Numbered from the stretch's first letter, positions 53,482 through 61,457 are shown. The stretch: 64,000 bases of DNA from an uncultured Lachnospiraceae bacterium (GCA_900539715.1 UQDA01000010.1:35239-99238), one strand, 5' to 3'. Notes: a model not told the origin generated them from the letters alone. A program made the numbers and translations.

Positions 53482-54285
53482 ATGAACATGAAAAACAAAT
53501 ACACAAAAATAGGCTGTATTATCCTGTTTATCATCTGCGTTATAGGAGTCATCCTTACAGCAAAATACAACAAAGCTGAGCCAGTCATGGCTACGCCGGA
53601 GACAACCGAAACGCAAGAGTCCATTGCAGAAAGCACCTCTGTGCCTAAAACGGAATCTGAAATAGAATCTACAGAAGAATCCATTACAGAGACAGAAACT
53701 GATTTAGAAACGGCTGTCACAGAAACAGAGGAAGCCTTGTATACAGTAATCCCGATTGACCCTGTGAAGTTATATGCGACAGCGAATGTAAACATGAGGG
53801 ACTTACCGGATGTAAGTGGAAACAAAATAGGTTCATTAAGTTACGGTGAGGAAGTAACAGCAACAGGGACAGTAAAAAAGTTTAATGGGATAGCGTGTTA
53901 TTGGTTAGAGGTAAGGACATCGAAAGGTTTAACAGGTTTTGTAAATGGTGGCTATCTTGTAGAGGAACGTCCCAACACCAACACCAGTCAGTCAGGTCAG
54001 ACCAGTCAGACAGGTAACAGTCAGACAGGTAACGGTCAAACAGGTCAGACAGGTAACAGTCAGACAGGTAACAGTCAGACAGACAACAGCAACAGTGGTT
54101 TAACAGACCAGACGAACACAGGAACAGCAACACAGACACCTCCAGTAAACACAACACCTCCAGTAAATAACAACACAGGAGCAGATGGGGAAATGACACA
54201 GCAGGAAATTGATGATTTCTTCTCTGGTTTCGATAAACCATTAGAAGAAAAACGACCTACAGGTCCTTCGTTAGGACTTCATTAA
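53482..54285 (+). CDS. membrane-anchored SH3-domain surface protein (element 2)
   Basis: 267 residues. N-terminal anchor (TKIGCIILFIICVIGVILTA), Glu/Thr-rich stalk, SH3 domain (about 94-156, identical to that of the element 1 protein), QSGQ/TGN repeats, and the C-terminal module EMTQQEIDDFFSGFDKP with final GPSLGLH. Bases 53754-54000 are identical to 6871-7117. RBS GAAAGGAAC is modest. Confidence 0.8.
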   Translation: MNMKNKYTKIGCIILFIICVIGVILTAKYNKAEPVMATPETTETQESIAESTSVPKTESEIESTEESITETETDLETAVTETEEALYTVIPIDPVKLYATANVNMRDLPDVSGNKIGSLSYGEEVTATGTVKKFNGIACYWLEVRTSKGLTGFVNGGYLVEERPNTNTSQSGQTSQTGNSQTGNGQTGQTGNSQTGNSQTDNSNSGLTDQTNTGTATQTPPVNTTPPVNNNTGADGEMTQQEIDDFFSGFDKPLEEKRPTGPSLGLH

Positions 54286-54390
54286 AATGGTAAGAAAGAT
54301 GTACCAGAAGAAAAATCAAAGTTTATATGGGTGTGGCGTAAAGCCTTTTTTATTTAACTTGAATAAACGAACAAAGCACACTATAAAAAA

Positions 54391-54687
54391 ATGCTTGACC
54401 ACTACAACCATCTGATCGAAAATAATAATGGAGAAAAAACTTTAACAGAGACTGATGTAAAATATAAAATCTGTTGCCTTGGAAGTAAGTTCCAGCTTGG
54501 TTATGGACAGAAAATAACGGTTGAATTTAACGGCAAGACTTATGGAGGAAAAATGCACAAGATTTCAACCGGAAGGATTGACGGTCTTTCAGGACTTTAC
54601 AATGAAGCTAAATTTGAAGCCGGAGACCGTTTTAAAGTCGAATACAAATATGATGACCGGAAAGTAATCCTAACAAAACTCTCATAA
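54391..54687 (+). CDS. hypothetical protein, 98 aa
   Basis: 98 residues, soluble, beta-rich (FQLGYGQKITVEFNGKTYGG, FKVEYKYDDRKVILTKL). No RBS of normal strength is visible ahead of ATG 54391; a start further in is possible (GTAAAA context). Family unknown. A terminator (54720-54757) follows. Confidence 0.5.
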   Translation: MLDHYNHLIENNNGEKTLTETDVKYKICCLGSKFQLGYGQKITVEFNGKTYGGKMHKISTGRIDGLSGLYNEAKFEAGDRFKVEYKYDDRKVILTKLS

Positions 54688-54719
54688 AGTTAAAAATCAA
54701 ATTACATACCTGTTTTTTA

Positions 54720-54758
54720 ATGCCGGGGATGCTGCTTGTGCATCTCCGGTATTTTTTG
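54720..54758 (+). terminator. terminator
   Basis: ATGCCGGGGATGC.../GCATCTCCGGTATTTTTT, a strong hairpin with T run. Confidence 0.85.
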
Positions 54759-54822
54759 TCTGTCCGTGCTGGAAAGTATCCCCTCCTGCCACGTCGTAAA
54801 CGCCCCATTCCCGCCTCAAAAA

Positions 54823-54848
54823 CCGGAGGGGCGCAGTCGTGCCGGAGG
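54823..54848 (+). repeat. paired CCGGAGG near origin (possible iterons)
   Basis: CCGGAGG at 54823-54829 and 54842-54848, 19 bp apart, about 80-105 bp left of the origin hairpin. CRESS Reps bind short repeats close to their hairpin; this role is inferred. Confidence 0.4.
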
Positions 54849-54926
54849 ACGAAGCCGCGGCGCAAGCGGAGCGGCAGAGCGGCTAGGAGGGAGGCGCGCG
54901 TCGCGCACCGATCCGACAGGATGGGA

Positions 54927-54955
54927 GTCCGCGAGTATACTATTACCTCGCGGAC
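54927..54955 (+). promoter_or_regulatory. candidate CRESS-type rolling-circle origin
   Basis: GTCCGCGAG (54927-54935) pairs with CTCGCGGAC (54947-54955), a perfect 9-bp stem. The 11-nt loop is TATACTATTAC, whose last nine bases TACTATTAC (54938-54946) match the NANTATTAC nonanucleotide of geminivirus/circovirus-type origins (TAATATTAC, TAGTATTAC). By family knowledge the nick would fall between the seventh and eighth bases. The hairpin stands in a GC-rich island inside an AT-rich element, 3.3 kb from the Rep gene. Confidence 0.8.
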
Positions 54956-55039
54956 ATCATTTGCCCAACCGCCCACAAACCGCGTATTTATCAGCAATTT
55001 TTGGGACTTCCGATTTTCCCATTTCCCATTTTCGGAAAA

Positions 55040-55957
55040 CTACTTTTTTGTATCTGAATTATCTTTTGTCATCCATTCCATAGTTTCTCGGTCGACAGTC
55101 ATTATTACTTTTCCAGACCGAATCAAATTCTTTAATAAAGTCATCGTTTTTAAATGTGGCAATCCTAACGCCAAAATATTTATGTTCATATCAGTATCAG
55201 TACTTATCATATTAAAGTCCATATTCATACATTCTTCAACTATACCGCGGATTAAGTAGTACTTGTACAGTTGGCTTTCCTTTAAACCCGTCCGGTTTTG
55301 GATATGCTTTATTTTATCAAGAAGGACTTGCGGAATTTCAAAATCCACATGCCTTTTTTCAGATTCCTCCAGTAACCGTTCATCATCGTAAAAGTGTTCC
55401 TGAACCTCCATCCCTTTTTCATCATTAGCTATTTCTGTTTGAATAAGTATACCGTCTGAATCAAATCGATATGGCTTATCAGATATAAGTGCAGATGTCA
55501 GTATAGAATACTTCTTTAGTTCAACCCTTAAAAAACATTCAACCAGTTCTCCATAGCTGAGATAGGACGTACTCTTATATGCAACCATCTCACCTAAAAA
55601 TTTATCGACTTCTGACAAGTTCTCTTCTGTATTCGATTCCTTTAACACCTTCTGTATTCTACGTATGTCATCATCTAACTTCTCCTTAACTTCTACAAAC
55701 TTTTCATATAAATCAAAAGAAAGTGTCACAGATATTTTTTTCTTTTTTTGTTTTGGAATCCTTTTTGTTGGTTTATATCCATTTCCTAATAACTTTATTC
55801 CGTGATAGATTGCCATCCTTATAAAAGTTGCTTTATTGATCCCGTAGTATGTATGGATTTGATCCAGCCTGTCGATAACTCTTTCTGAAATAGAAAACGT
55901 CTGTTTGATAGCTTCCTTGCTATTGGTTTTTTGCCTTTGTCCCTCTCCACCTGCCAT
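55040..55957 (-). CDS. ribbon-helix-helix-like DNA-binding protein, 305 aa
   Basis: 305 residues. N-terminal stretch KQTFSISERVIDRLDQIHTYYGINKATFIRMAIYHGIKLL fits a ribbon-helix-helix domain; a second copy-like stretch is KISVTLSFDLYEKFVEVKEKL, and a third near HVDFEIPQVLLDKIKHIQNRTGLKESQLYKYYLI. Three RHH-like units in one protein suggest a repressor or plasmid partition-type protein. It points toward the origin hairpin (5' end at 55957) and could control copy number. RBS TAGGAAAAAGGAG on the reverse strand. Confidence 0.6.
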   Translation of the reverse strand: MAGGEGQRQKTNSKEAIKQTFSISERVIDRLDQIHTYYGINKATFIRMAIYHGIKLLGNGYKPTKRIPKQKKKKISVTLSFDLYEKFVEVKEKLDDDIRRIQKVLKESNTEENLSEVDKFLGEMVAYKSTSYLSYGELVECFLRVELKKYSILTSALISDKPYRFDSDGILIQTEIANDEKGMEVQEHFYDDERLLEESEKRHVDFEIPQVLLDKIKHIQNRTGLKESQLYKYYLIRGIVEECMNMDFNMISTDTDMNINILALGLPHLKTMTLLKNLIRSGKVIMTVDRETMEWMTKDNSDTKK

Positions 55958-56114
55958 CCAAATTCACTCCTTTTTCCTAGAATAAATATCTACTTTTTCT
56001 TCTGTATTTTACCATGCCCCTCTAGACCACGTCCAGCCCCTTCTAAATCAGGTAAAATTTATTATATCAAGAACGCGGAATTGATAAAAAAAAGAAAGGA
56101 AAGGACAGATCATA

Positions 56115-56323
56115 TGATAAAGAATTTTGAAAATAAAATCCATTTGGTTCTCATTCTTTGGAAGCTTCTCATGTCTCAGAAAATTTATAATGAAATTTTC
56201 ATATTTTATGACATTGGTAAGCAAGGAGCAGAATTCTACAGAAAGAGCACCAAAGAAAACGGACTTACTGGAAAAACTGAAAAAGGAATCCCCTGTATTT
56301 ATACATACAACGGATACCTGTGA
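56115..56323 (+). CDS. small protein overlapping the sigma-like gene, 69 aa
   Basis: ATG 56115 is preceded by AAAGGAAAGGACAG, the best RBS in this area. It reads MIKNFENKIHLVLILWKLLM and ends TEKGIPCIYTYNGYL. The last 115 bases overlap the next frame. The N-terminal half looks like a genuine small protein; the C-terminal half could be out-of-frame reading. A programmed frameshift or two overlapping genes are both possible. Confidence 0.45.
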
Positions 56324-56873
56324 CATCATCGCATTCCAGACAGGAGAAATTCTGTTCCAGAAAATTGAAAAAATTGATTGGAATAAATATAGGAAGAGAT
56401 ATACAGCATTTTATGCAAACTGGATTATCCCGATCTTAATAAAAGAACTGGAGGATAACCAAAATGAAGCCATCTGCGGTTTTAACAACATGGATGCACA
56501 GGATGTGATTCTCCTTGCAGGGGAATCCCGGATTTCCCATAACGTAGATTCTAATATGGAAGATCATATCGAAATACATGTTGCCAGTGATGATGAAGAT
56601 TTCTATGGAATCTTTTCAGTATCGGACAATACACAGGAAGCCGTTCACAAGGTTTTCTGCCAGCAACGGCACAAAATTATTCAAGGAGCATTGGATCAGC
56701 TGACCCCAGCCCAACGGGAAATGATCCAGAAATATTATTATGAAAAAAAATCCCTGACAAAGACTGCTGAGGAACTGGGAATTGCCCATTCCTCCGTTAC
56801 AAGCCGCCATGATGGGGCATTAAAAAAACTGAAGATACTCCTGCAAAATCAACGCCATCAGCTGTTGATCTAA
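56208..56873 (+). CDS. sigma-70 region-4-like regulator of element 2
   Basis: Frame from an ATG near 56208 (further in-frame ATGs at 56190 and 56127); about 221 residues. The C-terminal 55 residues are sigma region 4: LTPAQREMIQKYYYEKKSLTKTAEELGIAHSSVTSRHDGALKKLKILL. The middle (SPVFIHTTDTCDIIAFQTGE) has no sigma region 2 match. Such proteins in mobile elements often act as phage-late-type activators. No good RBS, so translation may be coupled to the overlapping small gene. Confidence 0.7.
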   Translation: MTLVSKEQNSTERAPKKTDLLEKLKKESPVFIHTTDTCDIIAFQTGEILFQKIEKIDWNKYRKRYTAFYANWIIPILIKELEDNQNEAICGFNNMDAQDVILLAGESRISHNVDSNMEDHIEIHVASDDEDFYGIFSVSDNTQEAVHKVFCQQRHKIIQGALDQLTPAQREMIQKYYYEKKSLTKTAEELGIAHSSVTSRHDGALKKLKILLQNQRHQLLI

Positions 56874-56917
56874 GAAAAAGCCAGCAACAGACAGAAAAAA
56901 ATTAACTTTTTTTAGAA

Positions 56918-57160
56918 AGATACCGTGAAAATCCCCTCCTATAAATGGCTATATGAAGGGAACAGACAGTAGTTCTTCCAGCGGATTGAAAAAAATAAAA
57001 ATTTTTTCAAAAGATACCGTGAAAATCCCCTCCTATAAATGGCTATATGAAGGGAACACAAGGGAGTTCAAACGGATTGAAAAAAAAATAAATTTTTTTC
57101 AAAAAGATACCGTGACCCCCCCCTCCTATAAATGGCTTTATGAAGGGAATAAAAAAGCCC
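56918..57160 (+). repeat. three direct repeats of 93-94 bp
   Basis: The unit AGATACCGTGAAAATCCCCT...GAAGGGAA starts at 56918, 57012 and 57105. Each unit is preceded by a GATTGAAAAAAA.../TTTTTTCAA hairpin and holds CCCCTCCTATA.../TATATGAAGGG. Copy 3 has CCCCCCC for AAAATCC. The first spacing (94) breaks reading frame, so they are DNA or RNA elements and not a repeated protein. Placed upstream of the replication gene cluster: iterons, attenuators or termination signals are possible. Confidence 0.75.
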
Positions 57161-57266
57161 ATCCATAAAGCCCACCTAGGCGGGGCAAAAGGACGCTTCT
57201 TCATCCCTATCATCCGGGACAAGGATCATAGTTATCCTCGTCTTCCGGGGAAAGGAGGATTTTCAC

Positions 57267-57698
57267 ATGCCATCTATAGGATTTAAGGATTTTACCCTTT
57301 CCCAAACGCAAATTGTGGGAAAGAAAAAACCGGAAGTGACGGTTGAGCAAATCCGCATCAGGAACAAGGTTGACCCTGTCACAAGACGGCTGACAGAAGA
57401 GCAGGACGGTTATTCCGTTGACATTCTGACTGCCCGTGGCAAGCTCCAGACAGTAAAGCTCCCTGAGAGTGCTGTGGCAAAAGCTACATATCTTGAAATC
57501 CGGGAAGCCTTGGATCGCCATGACATCGTGACCGTTAATTTTGGGGCACAGGCTTCCACAATGCGCGGGACATGTTATGCGCTGAACACCAACGACGGTT
57601 CACTGCTGAAAGGCGTGTCCGTAACGGCAACGGAACTGAACATCGTTTCAATCACCCCGCCGGAAGTTGACCTTGATGACCTTATCATCATGGAGTAA
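57267..57698 (+). CDS. hypothetical replication-cluster protein, 143 aa
   Basis: 143 residues, strong RBS (GGAAAGGAGG). Soluble and beta-rich (VDILTARGKLQTVKLPESAV, IVTVNFGAQASTMRG) with an acidic tail (PPEVDLDDLIIME), which recalls single-strand-DNA-binding proteins that end in acidic residues and an aromatic or hydrophobic tip; this is only a resemblance. It precedes rep in the same operon. Confidence 0.65.
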   Translation: MPSIGFKDFTLSQTQIVGKKKPEVTVEQIRIRNKVDPVTRRLTEEQDGYSVDILTARGKLQTVKLPESAVAKATYLEIREALDRHDIVTVNFGAQASTMRGTCYALNTNDGSLLKGVSVTATELNIVSITPPEVDLDDLIIME

Positions 57699-57757
57699 CC
57701 CGTAAACCCGGGGCAGGAAAACACTCCTGCCCCCTTTCAAAGAAGGAGGACAATGTT

Positions 57758-58243
57758 ATGTCTAAATTCATTGAAAAATTAAAAGAAGGGACAAAAAAGA
57801 CATTGTCCACGATTACAGGAAAGGCAAAAGACTACATGCGGGAACAGCAACAAGAAAGCATCCGTATGCAGAGGATACAGCAAAATGAAGCTGTGTACAA
57901 CTTCATGTGCCGGATTCAATACGCATTGTTCACGGCATTCCATGGAAAAAATTATGGTCTTGCCCCCCTGCACACATGCGGAGGGATCAGGATTGTAAGG
58001 TACGCCATCATCAACCAGCGGTATATTTATTATTTTTCGATGGCAAAATCTTCCCCTGATGTCCTCCCGCCATATATATTGGCAAGCATCCGCAATAACA
58101 TGAATACCGACCTGCATCAGGCAACCGTGATGCAACGGCAGGGATATTCCGTCATTCTCCCTCTCCTCGCAAACGGTATAGTCGTTGTGGACGTACAGGA
58201 CAAGGGCGGACAGGATATTCTGATCGGCGTTATCTTGAAGTAA
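57758..58243 (+). CDS. hypothetical replication-cluster protein, 161 aa
   Basis: 161 residues, RBS GAAGGAGGAC. A basic helical N-terminus (FIEKLKEGTKKTLSTITGKA) leads to an alpha/beta body (GGIRIVRYAIINQRYIYYFSMA) ending GVILK. 53 bp before rep. Function unknown. Confidence 0.65.
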   Translation: MSKFIEKLKEGTKKTLSTITGKAKDYMREQQQESIRMQRIQQNEAVYNFMCRIQYALFTAFHGKNYGLAPLHTCGGIRIVRYAIINQRYIYYFSMAKSSPDVLPPYILASIRNNMNTDLHQATVMQRQGYSVILPLLANGIVVVDVQDKGGQDILIGVILK

Positions 58244-58296
58244 AAAACGGTCTGGGCTGGCAAAACATACGCCAGCCCTCCCTAGAAGGACAGACA

Positions 58297-59391
58297 ATGG
58301 AACAAGAAAATAAACAGCCGAAAGCCGGGTATGACAGGCAACAGAAAGCCTATTTCCTGACACTTAACAACCCGGCAAAGAACGGCTATACCCATGAAAG
58401 GATCATAGAAATCATACACAGCCGCTTCCCAAACCGGATTTATTGGTGTATGTGTGATGAACAGGGGACGACTTATCACACGCATATCTATATCCTGCTC
58501 TCGAAAAAGAAACGCTGGTCTTCCGTCCAGAATGCTTTTGAGCATGGACATATTGAACCGGAAACAAAAGGAAACCCGCAGGAGTGCCGTGCATATATCC
58601 GCAAAGAAGGGGATAAGCACAAGGACAAGGCAGAAACCAACTTCCCTGATACATTTTATGAAGAAGGCACAATCCCGGAAATCTATATCTCTTCGGACAG
58701 GACGGAAATGCTGTTGCAGGCAGAGGAGCTTTTGGGGCGCGGTATGACCCCGGACGGAATCATGGAAAAGTCGATGGTCTTCCGGCAATATGAAAACCTG
58801 ATCCGCCGCCAGTTCTATGCAAACCGCTTCCGGGAAACCCCGCCTATCCGGGAAGTCACGGTTATCTGGCATCTGGGGGCGAGCGGCTCGGGCAAGACCT
58901 ATTCCTATGTAAAGCTCTGTGAGGAGCACGGGGATGAGAACGTATACTATGCAAGTGATTATTCCAACTCCTGCACAGCCCTGTTTGACGGCTATCAGGC
59001 ACAGCCCTACCTTTTCCTGGACGAAGTGAAACCGGACAGCTTCCGGTATGGCTTCCTGCTCCAGCTCCTGCATGGATACCGCACACCGATCCATGCCAGA
59101 TACAGTAATGTATACAGCTTATGGAAGCAGGTGGATATATCCAGCATCTACACGCCGGAAGAACTGTATAAAGGCATGGTTGATATCAGCGACCGATCCA
59201 CGGACAGCCTCTATCAGCTTACAAGGCGTATTACAAGATACGTTTACCATTGGAAAACACTGGATCAGCAATTCCATTTTTTTGAAATCCCTGCGGAAGA
59301 ATTTACAACCTATGGGGAACTTCAAAACCGTGCGGAAACCGGGCGGGAAGACGGCTTCCTTCCTGTAACCGGGGAAACCCCATTCCCATAA
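58297..59391 (+). CDS. rep: CRESS-type replication initiator (Rep)
   Basis: 364 residues, RBS AAGGACAG. HUH endonuclease: motif I FLTLNNP (20-26), motif II HTHIYI (H61, H63), motif III YIRK with catalytic Y100 and K103. Superfamily 3 helicase: Walker A GASGSGKT (194-201), Walker B YLFLDE (238-243), and a motif C-like VDISSIYTP near 279-287. This order and these motifs are those of geminivirus/circovirus-like Reps and their bacterial pCRESS relatives; a single catalytic Tyr is normal. It nicks the origin hairpin and unwinds. Confidence 0.92.
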   Translation: MEQENKQPKAGYDRQQKAYFLTLNNPAKNGYTHERIIEIIHSRFPNRIYWCMCDEQGTTYHTHIYILLSKKKRWSSVQNAFEHGHIEPETKGNPQECRAYIRKEGDKHKDKAETNFPDTFYEEGTIPEIYISSDRTEMLLQAEELLGRGMTPDGIMEKSMVFRQYENLIRRQFYANRFRETPPIREVTVIWHLGASGSGKTYSYVKLCEEHGDENVYYASDYSNSCTALFDGYQAQPYLFLDEVKPDSFRYGFLLQLLHGYRTPIHARYSNVYSLWKQVDISSIYTPEELYKGMVDISDRSTDSLYQLTRRITRYVYHWKTLDQQFHFFEIPAEEFTTYGELQNRAETGREDGFLPVTGETPFP

Positions 59392-59431
59392 TAAAAGGGG
59401 AGACAATACGATTTAACAGGAGATTTTAAAC

Positions 59432-59623
59432 ATGAGATTTAATTATATTTTACCGACTAATGCACAGAAAGGGGAAAAGGCAATCGTAACCAAAAATAGT
59501 GATGGAACTTATCGCGTCATAGCCTTTGACGGTGAAAAGACCGTTACCCATGAATCTCTCACGAGACAACAAGCTCAGCAAATCCCCGGCGTCAGCCCTG
59601 TTTATCTGGACAGTTTAGGCTGA
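59432..59623 (+). CDS. small protein, 63 aa
   Basis: 63 residues, RBS ACAGGAG. MRFNYILPTNAQKGEKAIVT is followed by a basic beta-rich core (VIAFDGEKTVTHESL) and ends QIPGVSPVYLDSLG. No family recognised. Lies between rep and a structured stretch. Confidence 0.55.
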   Translation: MRFNYILPTNAQKGEKAIVTKNSDGTYRVIAFDGEKTVTHESLTRQQAQQIPGVSPVYLDSLG

Positions 59624-59803
59624 CTTACATCTCAGGCAAGGTCATCCTCTCCACATCCTTGTTTGCCCACGCTTAGCGTCTAAGCTGCCACGAAGCACTT
59701 GGAGGGTGTCTTTTAGCCTCCTAGTGCGACTGGCTGATACGTCATATATATCACATATTACCCCTCATATAAAAACTAATTCTAAAAGCAGAGTAATTAA
59801 AGT
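59624..59803. other. structured non-coding stretch, possible single-strand origin
   Basis: GCTTAG-CGT-CTAAGC (59671-59685) is a perfect hairpin containing TAGCGT, the sequence known as CS-6 in ssoA single-strand origins of Firmicute rolling-circle plasmids. GCACTTGGAGG (59695-59705) pairs with CCTCCTAGTGC (59717-59727), one mismatch. Placement behind rep fits a lagging-strand origin. Role inferred. Confidence 0.45.
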
Positions 59804-59998
59804 ATGAATAAAACAATCAAACGCGTCACTTCCATCCCGCTGACTGTCGATACAGAAACCCTTTCCGGCATGCTTTCCTGCGGACTTTCTACCGCCCGCA
59901 AAATAGGAGAACAGGCTGGTGCAAAAATTGTGATCGGGCGCAGAGTCTTATATTCAGTAGAAAAAGTAAAGAACTATCTGGACTGTCTCTCCTCATAA
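59804..59998 (+). CDS. xis: excisionase-like protein
   Basis: 64 residues. Small winged-helix/MerR-like DNA-binding protein: VDTETLSGMLSCGLSTARKI, GRRVLYSVEKVKNYLDCLS. Its position 108 bp before int is the standard xis-int layout of Tn916-type elements. RBS is weak (AAAGTATG region). Confidence 0.8.
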   Translation: MNKTIKRVTSIPLTVDTETLSGMLSCGLSTARKIGEQAGAKIVIGRRVLYSVEKVKNYLDCLSS

Positions 59999-60106
59999 TT
60001 TTTATATGTCTCCCCTGTCCCTATATTCTGTGCTATAATCAGCTTAGACAAAATCTGCGCCATGAGAACAGAAAAAGGAGGGCTACAAAAGAAAGGATGA
60101 TTTCTT

Positions 60107-61321
60107 ATGGCAGTAAGCAGAAAAGACCCAAAAGGCAGAAAACTAAACGATGGCGAAAGCTGGCGTTCTGACGGACGGTATTGTTACAGATATACAGACC
60201 CGGCAACAGGCAAGCGTAACGCACTTTATGCCTCAGACCTTCCTCAGCTCCGCATCAAAGAAAAAAAACTTGAAAAAGATTTAGAAGACGGTCTTCTGAC
60301 AGGTACAGCATCCCAGAAAATGACGCTCAACGCCCTGTTTGAATATTATCTGGAAACCCGTGTCCTGTCTGATACCACAAGAGTTAATTATACCCACTTG
60401 TGGAACAGGCGCGTGCGGGATGAAATTGGGATGATGAAAGTAGTCCTAATCCGTCCATCCCACATCAAAAGGTATTATGCCAAGCTTTCACAGGAAGGGT
60501 ATGCACATGCCACAATTAAAAATCTCCATGGACTCATCCATCCTTCTCTGAAACTGGCGGTTGAGGATGACCTGATCCGTAAAAACCCGGCAGACTGCGC
60601 ACTGGGAGACTATGGAAGGAAAACAGAAGAACGCAAGCCGCTGACTGTATCCCAGCAGGAAAGTCTTTTGGAGTTTGTAAAAAACAGTAATATATATAAT
60701 GTTTATCATCCGATGCTGGTTATCATGTTAGAGACAGCGGTAAGATGCGGTGAACTGATCGGACTTACAAAACATGATATCGACTTCAAAGAAAAGACAG
60801 TTAGCATCGACCACCAGCTTATCTATAGAAACTGGGGAGATGGCTGTAATTTCCACATCACCCTGCCGAAAACAGATGCCGGAATCCGGATGATCCCGAT
60901 GACAAATGCGGTTGCAAAGGCTTTTAAACAGCAACGTAAAATTAACCTCATGACCGCAAAGGATAAGAGCATAACCATTGACGGCTATTCCGGTTTCCTG
61001 TTTACAGCAAAATCCGGCAAGCCGCTAATGCCGGGAGCAGTAAATAACATTTTATATAATATCGTGGACGCATACAACAAAGCAGAACTGGAAAAAGCCA
61101 AAAAAGAACGCAGGAAAGCAAAACTGATGCCAAAATTTTCCGCACATGTCCTGCGCCATACCGCATGCACCAGAATGGCAGAAAAACGGATAGATATAAA
61201 AGTTCTTCAATATATCATGGGACATGCCAGTGCCGATGTGACAATGAATGTATATAACCACGTTGCTGACAGGGATAGAATTATCAGTGAAATCGCGCGT
61301 CTGGACTCCATAACTGGCTGA
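60107..61321 (+). CDS. int: tyrosine integrase of element 2
   Basis: 404 residues, RBS AAAGGATG. Tn916-type: N-terminal arm-binding domain (WRSDGRYCYRYTDPATGKRN), core-binding domain (RVNYTHLWNRRVRDEIGMMK), catalytic ETAVRCGELIGLTKHDIDF (Arg), HVLRHTACTRMAEKRIDIKV (HxxR), MGHASADVTMNVYNH (His and Tyr). It lies 97 bp from attR. It would cut the 40-bp core at 61418 and 52414. Confidence 0.96.
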   Translation: MAVSRKDPKGRKLNDGESWRSDGRYCYRYTDPATGKRNALYASDLPQLRIKEKKLEKDLEDGLLTGTASQKMTLNALFEYYLETRVLSDTTRVNYTHLWNRRVRDEIGMMKVVLIRPSHIKRYYAKLSQEGYAHATIKNLHGLIHPSLKLAVEDDLIRKNPADCALGDYGRKTEERKPLTVSQQESLLEFVKNSNIYNVYHPMLVIMLETAVRCGELIGLTKHDIDFKEKTVSIDHQLIYRNWGDGCNFHITLPKTDAGIRMIPMTNAVAKAFKQQRKINLMTAKDKSITIDGYSGFLFTAKSGKPLMPGAVNNILYNIVDAYNKAELEKAKKERRKAKLMPKFSAHVLRHTACTRMAEKRIDIKVLQYIMGHASADVTMNVYNHVADRDRIISEIARLDSITG

Positions 61322-61336
61322 ACAAGAAATAAAAAA

Positions 61337-61357
61337 TTGGTGTCAAATTGGTGTCAA
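61337..61357. promoter_or_regulatory. paired integrase arm sites, right end of element 2
   Basis: TTGGTGTCAA at 61337-61346 and 61348-61357 (11-bp period), matching the pair at 52571-52591 near the left end. Confidence 0.6.
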
Positions 61358-61417
61358 AACCGGAAAAATGGCAATTTTGAAAATTGTATGTATCCGAAAA
61401 CCCAGTAAAATCAAGGC

Positions 61418-61457
61418 TTCACAGATTTTTCACAAAAAAATTAGCACTCACCTCTTT
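61418..61457 (+). repeat. attR of element 2 (40-bp direct repeat)
   Basis: Identical to 52414-52453. Its last 17 bases supply the left arm and most of the spacer of the CIRCE operator. Confidence 0.93.

Larger units (their letters stand above)
52414..61457. mobile_element. element 2: 9.0-kb integrated CRESS-Rep replicon
   Basis: Bounded by exact 40-bp direct repeats, with int and xis at the right end next to attR. Contains a Rep with HUH endonuclease and superfamily 3 helicase motifs, a stem-loop origin with TACTATTAC, three 93-bp repeats, a sigma-like protein, and two surface-type proteins. No relaxase or conjugation genes. It fits the known pCRESS-type integrated bacterial replicons (established family; reported in Firmicutes by Kazlauskas and co-workers). 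Probably excises to a circle that replicates by rolling circle. Confidence 0.85.

Noticed and set aside
56918..57160. CRISPR array
   Set aside because: Only three long repeats (93-94 bp period) with diverged rather than unique spacers and no cas genes.
56953..57168. 71-aa protein made of repeats
   Set aside because: The frame begins inside repeat 1 in a different phase and has no RBS; the repeats are better explained as DNA/RNA elements.
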